A stretch of 64,000 bases of DNA from VAZQ01 sp963807865 (GTDB lineage: Bacteria > Pseudomonadota > Alphaproteobacteria > Rhizobiales > Xanthobacteraceae). The DNA is taken from positions 186,001-250,000 of the forward strand of contig CAWEDK010000022.1 in assembly GCA_963807865.1 (NCBI GenBank). The letters are read 5' to 3'. Shown one piece after another: positions 16,802 to 27,073 of this stretch. The translations under genes and the position numbers were made by a program. The notes below the pieces were generated by a model. That model worked only from the letters and a program-made list of their open reading frames with translations, searched no databases and was not told the origin of the DNA. How positions within the stretch are numbered: position 1 is the stretch's first letter; each line of letters opens with the position of its first letter.

Positions 16802-17687
16802 TCAGCGTTTGCCGGCCTTCGCCACCGAACTCCGCAATAAACCGCGGCAACGCGAAGGCCGCGACGTGCATTTCAGGCGTCCAATACCGGGTCGCAAAGC
16901 TGCCGGCCTGGTCGTAGCGTGCGGCGATGGCCTTGACGCCGGCGAGGCGCAACTTCGGATTGTCGGTCGCCCAGCCCATCGCCATGTGACCGCCCACATA
17001 GGTCGGGATCGCGGCGACGTAGCAGGTCGCCGTCGGCGAACAGCTTGCGAAATTTCCTCACGCTGCCGGACGAGCTCGCCCGGCTGGAAGATCGGCACGC
17101 CGTTCTGCGTGACCATGACGCCGCCCTTGCGTCAGTGCAGCGCCTGCAGGCGGCATAGAACGTTCGGCTGAACAGCACCTTGCCGGGCCCCTGCGGATCG
17201 GTCGAGTCGACGATGATGACGTCGAACCGCCGGTCGGTCTTGGCGACGTATTTCATGCCGTCGTCGATGATGAGGTCGAAACGTTTGTCGCCGAACACCG
17301 GCTTGGTGAATTCCGGAAAGTGCTCCTTGGAGAACTCGACCACCGAGGCGTCGATCTCGACCTGGGTCAGGCGCTCGACCGATTTGTGCTTGAGCACCTC
17401 CTCGGCGATTCCGCAATCGCCGCCGCCGACGATCAGCACCTCCTTGGCGTTGCCGTGCGCCAGGATCGGCACGTGCGCCATCATCTCGTGATAGATGAAC
17501 TCGTCGCTGGTTGGTGACCTGGGTGGCGCCGTCGAGCATCAGCATCTTGCCGAAGAACTTGTGCTCGAACAGAACGAGATGCTGGTGCTCGGTCTGCATC
17601 TCGTAGAGCACCCGCTCGACCTCGTAGGTCATGCGGAAGCCGAGCGCATCGAACAGACGTTTCGGGGATCCAGCGCTTCTCGGCCAT
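16802..17687 (-). CDS. speE: Spermidine synthase (polyamine aminopropyltransferase), several frameshifts
   Basis: Transfers the aminopropyl group from decarboxylated SAM to putrescine. The start MAEKRWIPE (17687) joins RLFDALGFRMTYEVERVLYE after removing one A near 17660. GKMLMLDGATQVT joins SDEFIYHEMMAHVP after removing one A near 17517. Then follow EVLIVGGGDCGIAEEVLKH, LTQVEIDASVV and DVIIVDSTDPQGPGKVLFS, the SAM-binding and catalytic-Asp motifs. The last third is in further frames (VMVTQNGVPIFQPGEL; GGHMAMGWATDNPKLRL). The 3' end is uncertain: 16802, or 16680 in another frame. It lies 60 bp after speD on the same strand. Probably intact in the real genome. Confidence 0.78.
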
Positions 17688-17747
17688 GATCCTCGGACGG
17701 CGGACGACAGAGAGCGGACGACGATGAAGCCGTCGACCCGGCCGCCG

Positions 17748-18263
17748 TCAGTCGTCCGTCCTCTGGCTGCGCGGTTTGATGATTAGGCGTCGCTGCCCGC
17801 GCAGAATCTCGTTCACCTCGACGCGCTCGGCCTTGAAGGCCTCGCGCAGCACCGGAATGCAGGCATCGGGATTGGCCTTGCCGCACATGAACACGTCGAG
17901 CGCCGCGTAGCCGGCATCCGGCCAAGTATGGATCGAGATGTGGCTCTCGGCCAGCACCGCCACGCCCGACACGCCATTCGGCTGGAAATGGTGCAGGTGG
18001 ATGTGCAGCAGCGTCGCCCGCGCCGCGTCCACGCAGCGCCGCAGCGTCGCCTCGATCAGGTCGATGTCGTCGAGGCCCTGCGCGCCGTGCAGATCGACGA
18101 TCAGATGCACGCCGGCGCAGCGCACGCCATTGCGCATCGCGAAATGATCCGCGCGCTCCTCCGACCTGAGCCGGCGCGACCACGCTGACCTGAGGGCTTT
18201 TTTTCGGGCGGTGCCTGGAGTCCCCAGGCCCTTCCCCGATCGCAAGAGGGCGTTCTGGCGCAT
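17748..18263 (-). CDS. speD: S-adenosylmethionine decarboxylase proenzyme
   Basis: 171 aa pyruvoyl enzyme that makes decarboxylated SAM for spermidine synthesis. The self-cleavage site is in AESHISIHTWPDAGYAALDV (Glu-Ser), with the conserved LLHIHLHHFQPNGVSGVA and a Cys in FMCGKAN. The frame is open upstream to 18410, but the ATG at 18263 with GGAGG upstream gives the usual MRQNALL start of the Bradyrhizobium-type protein. The N-terminal 50 residues before VHLIVDLHGA are variable. speE follows 60 bp downstream, forming the spermidine operon. Confidence 0.9.
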   Translation of the reverse strand: MRQNALLRSGKGLGTPGTARKKALRSAWSRRLRSEERADHFAMRNGVRCAGVHLIVDLHGAQGLDDIDLIEATLRRCVDAARATLLHIHLHHFQPNGVSGVAVLAESHISIHTWPDAGYAALDVFMCGKANPDACIPVLREAFKAERVEVNEILRGQRRLIIKPRSQRTDD

Positions 18264-18619
18264 CGCCGTCCTCCCCAACCGAGTGATCCAACCCGAGTGC
18301 CGAGCACGAGCGGCGGAGCCTCGGCAAGCGAATGCCGCCCGACGAGCCCGCAGAAGGAGCAGATCACAGCGGCTTGTCCCCACATAAGGCTCAGCGGGCC
18401 CCGAAGTCAAGAAGATTTTGCAGCGAGTCAGCGGCTCGCGAATTCGCTTGCTGCGCTGCGACGGCGTGAACGCGCATCGGCACGCATCGCGGTCGGCCTC
18501 AGCAGGCTCGCGACATCCGCATGACCTGCACGATCAAATCGCTGACGACGAGCTGCTTGACCGCAGGGCGAAATCCATTGCCAACTGGAGCCAAAAAAAC
18601 TGTCCTGGAGGAAACGCCC
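18264..18619. other. Divergent intergenic region speD / amidohydrolase
   Basis: About 355 bp that should hold both promoters. I see no supported gene and no riboswitch I can recognise, although speD leaders in other bacteria can carry SAM- or polyamine-responsive RNA. Confidence 0.4.
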
Positions 18620-19734
18620 ATGATGCCAAAGCCGGACGGCGCAAATTTTTCAGCCGATGCAACTGCTGCGAGCCTGGCCGCGGCGCCCGCCAAGCCCGGC
18701 GCGGCGCAATTTCTGGCCGGCGGCGCCGCCGCGCTGGGCCTGGGCGCCGCCGCCAGCCTCGGCGCGCGCTGCCGGCCGCCGCGCAGAGCGCCCGGCGCCA
18801 AGCACCCGCATCGACGTGCATCACCATTTCATCCCGCAGTTTCACGTCGACAGCCATGATGGCGCCGGGGCGGCGGGCCGGCGCGCCGCCGCCGAAATGG
18901 TCGCCGGCGCTCTCGCTCGAGGACATGGACAAGAGCGGGATCGCGACCTCGATCCTGTCGATCGCGCAGCCCGGCGTCTGGTACGGCAACAATGTCGAGG
19001 AGTCCCGCAAGCTCGCCCGCGAGCTCAACGAATACGGCGCCAAGATGGTCAAGGATCATCCCGGCCGCTTCGGCCTGTTCGCCTGCATCGCGCCGCCCGA
19101 CGTCGATGGCAGCCTGAAGGAGATCGAATACGCCTTCGACACGCTCAAGGCCGACGGCATCGGGCTCCTGACCAGCTACCAGGACAAGTATCTGGGCGAT
19201 CCGTCGTTTGCGCCGGTCTATGCGGAGCTCAACCGGCGCAAGGCCGTGGTCTATGTCCACCCGACCACGCCCGATTGCTGCCGCGGCCTGGTGCCCGGCA
19301 TCCCGCCGGGATCGATCGAATACGCGACCAACTCGACCCGCACGATCGCCCACCTGGTGTTCAGCGGCACCGCCACCAAGTTCCCCGACATCCGCTGGAT
19401 CTTCTCCCACTCGCGGCGGCACGCTGCCGTTCCTGACCGGCCGCTTCGTCCGGCTGGCCGAGGAGCGCAAGCCCGCGCATCTGCCGAACGGCCCGCTGCC
19501 GGAATTCAAGAAGTTCTATTACGAGCTGGCGCAGGGCAACACGCCGGGCCAGATCGCCGCGCTGCTCAAGATGGTCCGAGTCTCGCAGGTGCTCTACGGC
19601 ACCGACTATCCCGTTCCGCGACGGCGCCGAGGTCAACGCCGGGCATCGCGGACTAGGGCTTCGCCGCCGCCGATCTGCGCGCGATCGAGCGCGAGAACGC
19701 GCTCAAGCTGCTGCCGCGGATCAAGGCGGGCTGA
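18620..19734 (+). pseudogene. Amidohydrolase (amidohydrolase 2 / ACMSD-like), multiply frame-disrupted
   Basis: TIM-barrel metal hydrolase or decarboxylase. Parts in order: an Ala-rich leader (FLAGGAAALGLGAAASLGA, Tat-like), the metal motif STRIDVHHHFIPQFHV in a second frame, then PPPKWSPALSLEDMDKSGIA through HPTTPDCCRGL in a third, GGTLPFLTGRFVRLAEERK to YGTDYPV (the metal Asp) in another, and LRAIERENALKLLPRIKAG. At least four frame changes are needed. GGAGG precedes the ATG at 18620. The order and completeness of the parts suggest a full gene of about 370 aa with sequence errors, but true decay cannot be ruled out. It is convergent with the GMC dehydrogenase pair. Confidence 0.65.
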
Positions 19735-19803
19735 CGCGGCGCCTCGCAGGGCGCGCCACGATCTCGGGCTTGCCCGAGATCGGCGATTCATCGCCCAAGT
19801 CGG

Positions 19804-21435
19804 CTACAGCCGACCTGGGTGGCGCGTCCCCGAACGATGACGGTGAGGTCGCCTATCCGGCGGCGCCACCGTGCCCCAGTTCGTCGCCAGTTGCTCGGCG
19901 CCGCGCAGCGAGACGCGCGAGGATGGTATAGGTCGGGTTCGAGGCGCCTTCGGTCGGGAAGATGCTCGGCCCGGCGACGTAGAGGTTCGGCAGTTCGTGC
20001 GTCTGGCCGTAGCTGTTGACCACCGAGTTCGACGCGCCGGTGCCCATGATCGGTGCCGCCGTGCAGGTGGGTGGTCGGGATGGCCGCGCGTCCGACCCAG
20101 ACCTCCTTGGCGCCGGCAGCCTTGGCGGCCTTCTGGCCTTCCTCGAGGTTGGCGTTCCACAACGCGACCGCATTCTCGTCGAAGCGTGGATGAATCGTGC
20201 CGAGCGGCAAGCCGAACTCGTCCTTCTCGCTCGCGAGCTCGATCGCGGTTCTCGAGGATTCGGCAGTTCCTCGCCGAACATGCTGACGCGGGTGAAGCCG
20301 CGCGCCGCTTTCTTCATGTAGGCGTGCGAGCGCCGGACCGAACAGGTCGCGGCCGGCGAGCCGCCATGTCGTGGGTCTTCTGCGCAGCGCCGCAGGTGAT
20401 GTAGGTGCTGCCGAAGGCGCCCTTGTAGCTCGTCTTCTTGTAGCGGTCGTAGGACATGAACTGCGCGCCGATGGTGCCCAGATGGTTCTGGATGTCCTCG
20501 TCGAAGATCGCGTTAATGCCGGCGATCGAATGCGCCATCATGTATCTTGCCGAGGAGACCGCTCGCGTTGGCGAGCCCCTTGGCATGCTTGTCGGTCGCC
20601 GAGTTGAGCAGGACGCCGCGGGTTCTGCCCCGACCAGGCGGCCAGCACGACCACGCTCGCCTCCTGCACCTGGCGCTGCTTCTTCTCGTCGAAATATTCG
20701 ACGCCGGTCACGCGCGTGCCCTGCTGATTGGTCAGCACCCGCGTCACCGTGCAGAGCGCACGCACCTCGGCCTTGGCTTTGCGGGCCACGGACAGGTACG
20801 TGACCGTCGGATTGGCGAGCGCGCCGGTCGGACAGCCGACATGGCACCAGCCGTCGTAGATGCAGGCCGGACGTCCCTTGAACTCGGTGGAGTTCATCGC
20901 GACCGGCGCCGGCGCCATCCGGATGCCGAGCGACTCGAATCCCTTCACCCAGATTTCGCCGTGCCGGAAGGTCTTCATCGGCGGCATCGGATACTCTTGG
21001 CCCGGCGGCCGCCACTTCTCCTCGGCCTTGGCATCGCCCGACATGCCGATGTCGTGCGCAACCCGGTCGTAGAACGGCGCGACATCCTCGTAGGAGATCG
21101 GCCAGTCGAGCCGCGCGATTGTGCTCGCTCTTGATCTTGTAGTCGTTCTGCAGATAGCGCGGGTGGTTGGCGAAATAATGCAGCGCGGCTCCGCCGGTGC
21201 CCCAGCCGGCCTGCGCCGCGTAGCCGAACGGATTCTTGCCCGCGAGCAGAAATGGTGCGCCCGCCGGCCTGATCCGCCGCCCCCACATCTCCGAGCTGAT
21301 GAGTTCGCTGAGCTGCCAGTCCGGCCCTGACTCGAGCAGCACGACCTTCTTGCCGGCCTGCGCCAGCACGGCTGCGAACACCGAGCCGGACGCGCCTGCG
21401 CCGACGATGACGACGTCTACTTTTTCGTTCGCCAT
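19804..21435 (-). pseudogene. GMC-family oxidoreductase large subunit, multiply frame-disrupted
   Basis: FAD-dependent dehydrogenase of the gluconate/glucose dehydrogenase type. From the ATG at 21435: the FAD motif VDVVIVGAGASGSVFAAVLA, then NPFGYAAQAGWGTGGAALHY, then in other frames VAHDIGMSGDAKAEEKWRPP through TEFKGRPACIYDGWCHVGCP (the Cys-rich segment of this branch), MMAHSIAGINAIFDEDIQNH, and the C-terminal HLHGGT, MGTGASNSVVNSYGQTHELP and FPTEGASNPTYTILA flavin-proximal motifs. At least five frame changes occur. Every domain is present in order, for about 540 aa. It starts 1 bp after the subunit-3 gene, so the two form a membrane-linked dehydrogenase that probably passes electrons to a cytochrome. 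The 3' limit is uncertain. Confidence 0.68.
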
Positions 21436-21436
21436 G

Positions 21437-21998
21437 TCACCACCTCCGCTCGGGCTCGATGTGGGCCTGATAGGGGATGCCGAGGGCGGCGTAGCCCTCC
21501 ATCGTGCCGTAAACAACATCGACGGCGTCGGTGCGGAAGACGTTGTAGACGAAGCCTGCCCCGGGACCGGTCCAGCCGTCGATCTTGTTCTGCCGCATCA
21601 GGTTGACGAACTCGTGCTGCTCGGGCGCCGAGAGCGCGGCGAACTTGCGGCGCGAACACCTTCTCGCTGCCGCGGTCGACCGCGCCGAGCGCGGCGCGAT
21701 AGAAGTTCGCAAACGGCGGCCGCACGTTGAAGATGCGGGCCTGCAACAGCGCCTCCTCGGCCGGCACCGAAAGCTGCTGGTCGACGAAGTGTGCGATCCC
21801 GGAACGGCGCGCGCCGGGCACCAGCGTCTCGCCCAGCGCCTCGATGGTCTCGCCCTCGTTCGCCTTCAGGAGCCGGAAGGGGACGCCCTGCGCGCGGGCC
21901 TGCCCTGCCGTCATCATCACCTCGACGCCGCCCACCGTGAAGGCAAGCGCGCCGAGCCCCGCGCCTTTCATGAAGGCGCGTCGTTCGATGCTGGCCAT
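21437..21998 (-). CDS. Gluconate 2-dehydrogenase subunit 3 family protein, one-base insertion
   Basis: Tat-exported small subunit of a flavoprotein dehydrogenase. The signal is ERRAFMKGAGLGALAFTVGG. The mature part (LKANEGETIEALGETLVPGA, FVDQQLSVPAEEALLQ) is typical of the family and ends KIDGWTGPGAGFVYNVFRT then YQAHIEPERRW. An extra C near 21650 (GCGCCG for GCGCG) separates GSEKVFA from RKFAALSAPEQ; removing it gives 186 aa. The GMC-family catalytic subunit gene begins one base after its stop, a classical arrangement in which the Tat signal of this subunit carries the folded pair across the membrane. Confidence 0.8.
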
Positions 21999-22254
21999 TG
22001 GTACCTCCCTGTCAAAGCTACGTTCTGCTCCGTTGACCGGAGCAGCTAACCTTGATCGTCGTTTTTCTTTATTCCAATGAAGATCGTGGGCCGGAATTGG
22101 GATGGCGTCAACCGTCCCACGGCATTGCCCACCGGCGGCGGAAGACGCACGCGCGCGTCAGCTCACGCCGCCAAAATCATTGAACTGGAGGTTCAGGTCA
22201 AGTGGTTCGCGCAGCGCGGCTGACGCCGGCGCCTGCTCGGCTAAAGTCGCGCGT

Positions 22255-24073
22255 CTACTCGCGCTTATCCTGCAGGTTCAGCCGGATGTGCAGCTCGCGC
22301 AGTTGCTTCGCCGTCACTTCGGACGGCGCGCCCATCATCAAGTCCTCGGCGCGCTGGTTCATCGGGAACAGCACGACCTCGCGCAGGTTCTCCTCGCCGC
22401 AAAGGAGCATCACGATGCGGTCGACACCGGGCGCGATACCGCCGTGTGGCGGCGCGCCGAGCGACAGCGCGCGCAGCATGCCGCCAAATTTGGCTTCCAG
22501 AACGTCTTCCGAGTAGCCGGCGATCGCGAACGCCTTCTTCATCACGTCGGGGCGATGATTTCGGATGGCTCCGGACGACAACTCCACGCCGTTGCAGACG
22601 ATGTCGTACTGGATCGCCTTGAGGCCGAGAATCTTGTCCTTGTCGTTCGGATCGAGCGCCAGGAATTCATCGACCGGAAGGTTCGGCATCGAGAACGGAT
22701 TGTGGGAGAAGTCGATCTTCTTCTCCTCCTCGTTCCATTCGAACATCGGGAAGTCGACGATCCAGCACAACTCGAAGCAATCTTCTTGAATTTGACCAAG
22801 CTCCTCACCGATCTTGCTTCCGAGCTTCCCCAGCAAACTTATGAAATCTGGCCGGATCGCCGGCGACGAAGAACATTGCGTCGCCTTCCGCTCCGCCACC
22901 ATGCTCGCTCGTTTGAATTATCTGTTCATGTAAGGCATCAGTTCGTTCCTTTCCTAAATTGTTAGCAATTGGGCCGGTACCGCGACCATCACGGATAAAC
23001 ATATAACCCAAGCCGGGTTGGCCTTCAGAGATTGCCCACGCGTTCATGCGATCACAAAACGCGCGATTGCCTCCCTCAGGCGCCGGGATCGCCCATACGC
23101 GCGCCCTTGGGTCTTTCTCGATCATCGCGGCGAAGACCTTGAAATTTGAGCCGCGAAAATGCTCCGTGACGTCCTGCATCTTGATCGGATTGCGCAGGTC
23201 CGGCTTGTCGGTGCCGTACGACCGGATCGCTTCGGCAAATGGAATGAGCGGAAATTTCTTCGTCACCGGCTTGTCGCCGGAGAATTCTTCGAATACGCCG
23301 CGCAGCACCGGCTCAACCGCGGTGAATACATCGTCCTGGGTGACGAAGCTCATCTCGATGTCGAGCTGATAGAATTCGCCGGGCGATCGGTCGGCGCGCG
23401 CGTCCTCATCACGGAAGCACGGCGCGATCTGGAAGTAGCGGTCAAAGCCCGCCACCATGATGAGCTGCTTGAACTGCTGCGGCGCCTGCGGCAGCGCGTA
23501 GAACTTGCCGGGATGGATGCGCGACGGCACGAGATAGTCGCGCGCGCCCTCCGGCGACGACGCCGTCAGGATGGGCGTCTGGAATTCGAAGAACCCCTGC
23601 TCCTTCATGCGCCGTCGCAGGCTGTCGATGATCTGCCCGCGCTTGATGATGTTCTGATGCAGATGTTCGCGGCGCAGATCGAGAAACCGATACTTAAGCC
23701 TGATTTCTTCAGGATATTCCTGGTCGCCGAATACCGGCATCGGCAGTTCGCCGGCCGATCCGAGCACCTCGATCTCGCGGATATAGACCTCGACCTGGCC
23801 AGTCGGCAGATCGGGATTTTCGGTGCCGGCCGGGCGCCTGCGCACCTTGCCGTCGATCCGCACCACCCACTCGGAGCGCAGCTTTTCGGCTTCCTTGAAC
23901 GAGGGCGAATCCGGGTCCGCCACCACCTGCGTCAAGCCGTAATGGTCGCGCAGATCGATGAACAACAGCCCGCCGTGGTCGCGGATGCGGTGGCACCAGC
24001 CCGCGAGCCTGACCTCCTGGCCAATGTCGGCGTCCCGCAGCGCGCCGCAGGTATGGGAACGGTATCGATGCAT
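22255..24073 (-). CDS. aspS: Aspartyl-tRNA synthetase, one-base insertion
   Basis: Class II aminoacyl-tRNA synthetase. Start MHRYRSHTCGALRDADIGQE at 24073, OB-fold anticodon domain (LAGWCHRIRDHGGLLFIDLR), motif 2 region (FRDEDARADRSPGEFYQLDIE), and the C-terminal motif 3 (APPHGGIAPGVDRIVMLLCG). The two halves are in different frames: an extra A at about 22818-22819 (minus-strand CGGAAGC for CGGAGC) splits KFAGEAR from SKIGEELG. Removing it gives 605 aa, normal length. The stretch from about 22680 to 22990 is clearly more AT-rich than the rest and its C-terminal half looks less Bradyrhizobium-like, hinting at a mosaic gene. It is essential, so the frame break is almost surely a sequence error. 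Confidence 0.88.
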
Positions 24074-24172
24074 GGATGAATTGAACCCGTGATGCCGGGC
24101 GGTAAGGCACATGGTGGGCGGCGGTTGTCAAGAACGGGACCGGCCGCGGCAGGCCCCCCCAAGCAACCGGAT

Positions 24173-25549
24173 TCAATCGCAGCGGGCGATCTCGTCGGGC
24201 GCCTTGATGACGCAATCAGCCGCCAGGCCTTCGGCCGACGGCGCCACCACCGCGACCGTCAGCGGGGGCTTGGGGAACGCGGTGCGCAGGTCGGCGTCGA
24301 TCGCGGCGCGATCGTAGCCCTGCACCCGCTTCTCGTAGGTCGCGAGAAAATCGTCGGGGTAGCCGTGCAGCACCAGCGTCAACAGTCCGGCGGCCAGCGA
24401 CGGTCCACGCCGCAAGCGGTCGCGGTGCCCGGTCACGTAGATTTGCTTCAACGGATCGAGTTCGGTCTCGACGACGCCGTCCGTCAGGAAGCGGGCATAC
24501 TCGTCGCGCACCGCCGCGATCACTCCCATCGCCTTGTCGTTCGCAACCGAAGTGCGAATAGCGAGAAGGCGCGTGTCGAAGTCGACCGGCTGAAAGGCGG
24601 CAGATACGCCGTAGGCAGCGCCGAGCGTTTCGCGCACCGCGCGCCACAGCCGCGATGAGGTGCCGCCGCCGAACACCGAGACCGCGAGCTGGGTGCGCAG
24701 GAGATCGGGCGTGATGGCGAGGTCGAGCGGTCCGCCCGCCACGATCGCGGTCTGCACCACCGGCCGCTCCAGCACGACGAGCTTGCCGGGAGCGCGCAGC
24801 ACTGGTTTGGCGGTAACCGGCCGGCTGCCGGATGCCGGCAAAGCGCCAAACAATTGATCGATCTCGCGGCCCACTTCATCGGCATCCATCGGCCCGACGG
24901 AGACCAGCGTGAGGCCGTCGCGGACCAGGATGTTGCGCCGCCAAGATTCGATGTCTGCAAGTGTAACGCGTCCGTAGCTCGCCGGATCGCCGGTCAGGTA
25001 CCTCCGGTGCGCTTCGTCCGCCACCACCAGCCGGGAGTACAGCCGTTGCGCCATGGTCTCGGCACTGCCCTCGCCCTGGCGGAGCCCGACCGCGGCGTTC
25101 TTCGCGATCTCGGCGAGGCGATCCGCCGGCAAGGCCGGCTCGGCCAGCACGCGCGCGAACAGGCGCACCGCAGCGGCGAACTTCGCACGCGGCGCCGTGA
25201 CTTGCCCCTGCACGAGGCTCACGCTCGCGGTGAGATTCACGGATGCCTGCAGGTCGCGGAAATCCTCGATCATGGCACTGCGGCTCAGGCCGCGCGGACC
25301 TTCCATGATCAGCGCCGCGCCGAGCGCCGGAACGGACTGCATTCCCGGCAACGCCACGGCGGTGCCGTCGCGCCAAGCGAAATGCAGCGACTGGAAGATC
25401 GCATCCGGCATTCGCAGGTAGCGAAATTCAAACCCGCCGGGCGTCGTTTGCCGGATGACAGTCTGCGCCTGCGCAGGCGGTACGGCGGCGAGCGAATGCG
25501 CGCACAGCACGGCCACGCAAGTGAGGCCGGCAAGCAGCAGCCGTCTCAT
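24173..25549 (-). CDS. M16 family peptidase-like protein, non-catalytic partner
   Basis: 458 aa exported protein of the insulinase/processing-peptidase family. The signal peptide starts at MRRLLLAGLTCVAVLCAHSL (25549). The usual HxxEH zinc motif is absent, while the later M16 features are present (GGPLDLAITPDLLRTQLAVS, FGGGTSSRLWRAVRETLGAA, KQIYVTGHRD). It is therefore the regulatory subunit of a two-component M16 peptidase. Its start overlaps the stop of the active subunit gene by 4 bp (ATGA), so the two are made together. A longer frame to 25705 is open but would overlap the partner gene. Confidence 0.85.
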   Translation of the reverse strand: MRRLLLAGLTCVAVLCAHSLAAVPPAQAQTVIRQTTPGGFEFRYLRMPDAIFQSLHFAWRDGTAVALPGMQSVPALGAALIMEGPRGLSRSAMIEDFRDLQASVNLTASVSLVQGQVTAPRAKFAAAVRLFARVLAEPALPADRLAEIAKNAAVGLRQGEGSAETMAQRLYSRLVVADEAHRRYLTGDPASYGRVTLADIESWRRNILVRDGLTLVSVGPMDADEVGREIDQLFGALPASGSRPVTAKPVLRAPGKLVVLERPVVQTAIVAGGPLDLAITPDLLRTQLAVSVFGGGTSSRLWRAVRETLGAAYGVSAAFQPVDFDTRLLAIRTSVANDKAMGVIAAVRDEYARFLTDGVVETELDPLKQIYVTGHRDRLRRGPSLAAGLLTLVLHGYPDDFLATYEKRVQGYDRAAIDADLRTAFPKPPLTVAVVAPSAEGLAADCVIKAPDEIARCD

Positions 25550-26904
25550 GGCGGTACATCCTTCGATGGATGCAGTGTTCCGGTGACGATCCGTCCAGCT
25601 CCCGACATGCCCTGCAGCATCGTCATGACCTGCGCATGCGACACCGCATCGATTTGCGCGGGCCAGCGCGCCAGGCTTTCGTAGCGATTGCGGCTGGAGA
25701 GCCATCCGGCGAGGCGGCTGTAGACCAGCCGGGGATCCTTGTCGGCGGTCGCGCGGCCTTCCGCCATCCGGGTTTTCAGCCGCGTCAGCGCCTCCTCCGA
25801 CATGCCGGGATTCGCCAGTTGCTCGACATAGCCGGAAATCGCGGCCAGCAGCGCCTCGGGCGCCACGTCCGGCGCGACGTCGGCGCCAATCGTCAGCGTG
25901 AAGGTCCCGGGCGCGATGCGGGCAAACGCAACGGACGCAGGCCCGGCGGCAAGCTTGCCCGTGTCGACGAGCACGTCATACGGACTACCGGGCAGTCGGC
26001 TGGTCAGAAAGCTCGTCACCATCGTGCGCACCGCGCCGGTGGCCTGGACATCGCTCTCCTCGATCCGCATGAGCTTCTTGAAGTAGACGCCTGCGCGCTT
26101 GATCGCGGCATCTTCCTCGACGATGTCGGTGCGTTCATGACTGATGGCCGGCTGCTTGGCGAAGGCGCGCGGCGGCAGCGTGTGCGGCACGAGACCGGCA
26201 AGCGCCTTGTCGGCGATTTCTTTCAGCGTCGCCGCGTCGATGTCGGCCATCACGACGAAGTCGACATTGTTAAGCACGTACCAGGAGCGATGGAGGGCGC
26301 GGGCGTCGTCGAGCGAGAACCGGCCGATATCGTCGGTCGTGCCGATCACCCACTGGCCATAGGGATGATCCGGAACCAGCAGGCCGTCGAGCTTGCGGGC
26401 AAACCGTACGAACGGCTTGCTGCCGACGCGCCAGTCATGTTCCTGCCGCACCACCCGGCGCTCACGCTCGGCGTCGGCTTCGCTGATCGCGAAGTCCTTG
26501 AGCCGCGCCGCGTAGAAGCCGAACAGCTTTTCGAGATCGGCGCGCGGGCCGTCCTCGCGCGACGGCATGGTGTGGACGTAAACGGTGGCGCGCTGGCTGG
26601 TCCAGCCGTTGGAGTTGCCGTCGGGAAAGAACCGCAGCGCGATTTCCTTGTGCTCCGGATTGCGTCCGACCAGCACCAGGTGCTCGAGATAGTGCGCCAA
26701 GCCGCGGCAGTTGCCGCCGCTCTCGTCGGCGCAGCCGGCGCCCACGATCATCTGGAAATGTGTCGGCGACCCGGAGCGGTCGCGCACGAGGTAAAGCCGC
26801 TCGGCCACGCGCTCCTCGGCGGCGAAAGCCATGAGAGGAGCAAATACAACGAGCGCACAGAGAAGAGCCGCGTAGCCCGAGCGCAGCGAACAGCGGCTCA
26901 CCAT
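25546..26904 (-). CDS. M16 family zinc metallopeptidase, catalytic subunit
   Basis: 452 aa exported protease. It has a signal peptide (LRSGYAALLCALVVFAPLMAFA) and the inverted zinc motif HYLEH in CRGLAHYLEHLVLVGRNPEH, with the downstream acidic ligand region around EADAERERRVVRQEHDW. The start is the ATG at 26904; the frame stays open to 27174 but the signal peptide marks the start. It is coupled by a 4 bp overlap to a second M16 protein lacking the zinc motif, as in PqqF/processing-peptidase-type pairs. It probably degrades periplasmic or membrane-bound peptides. Confidence 0.86.
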   Translation of the reverse strand: MVSRCSLRSGYAALLCALVVFAPLMAFAAEERVAERLYLVRDRSGSPTHFQMIVGAGCADESGGNCRGLAHYLEHLVLVGRNPEHKEIALRFFPDGNSNGWTSQRATVYVHTMPSREDGPRADLEKLFGFYAARLKDFAISEADAERERRVVRQEHDWRVGSKPFVRFARKLDGLLVPDHPYGQWVIGTTDDIGRFSLDDARALHRSWYVLNNVDFVVMADIDAATLKEIADKALAGLVPHTLPPRAFAKQPAISHERTDIVEEDAAIKRAGVYFKKLMRIEESDVQATGAVRTMVTSFLTSRLPGSPYDVLVDTGKLAAGPASVAFARIAPGTFTLTIGADVAPDVAPEALLAAISGYVEQLANPGMSEEALTRLKTRMAEGRATADKDPRLVYSRLAGWLSSRNRYESLARWPAQIDAVSHAQVMTMLQGMSGAGRIVTGTLHPSKDVPP

Positions 26905-27073
26905 GAAGATTCCACTCCGGCACGCCCGACTCGATGAGGTTAGCAAGCGGGCAACGCGGCCCGCAAGCTGCCTGATGACAAGCACGATACCGCTGGCGAA
27001 GGGCGACGGCCTCGACAGCATGGCCGCAATCTGCACACTCGGCAGCCGCTCCACTCCAGCGCGCGGGATCTTC

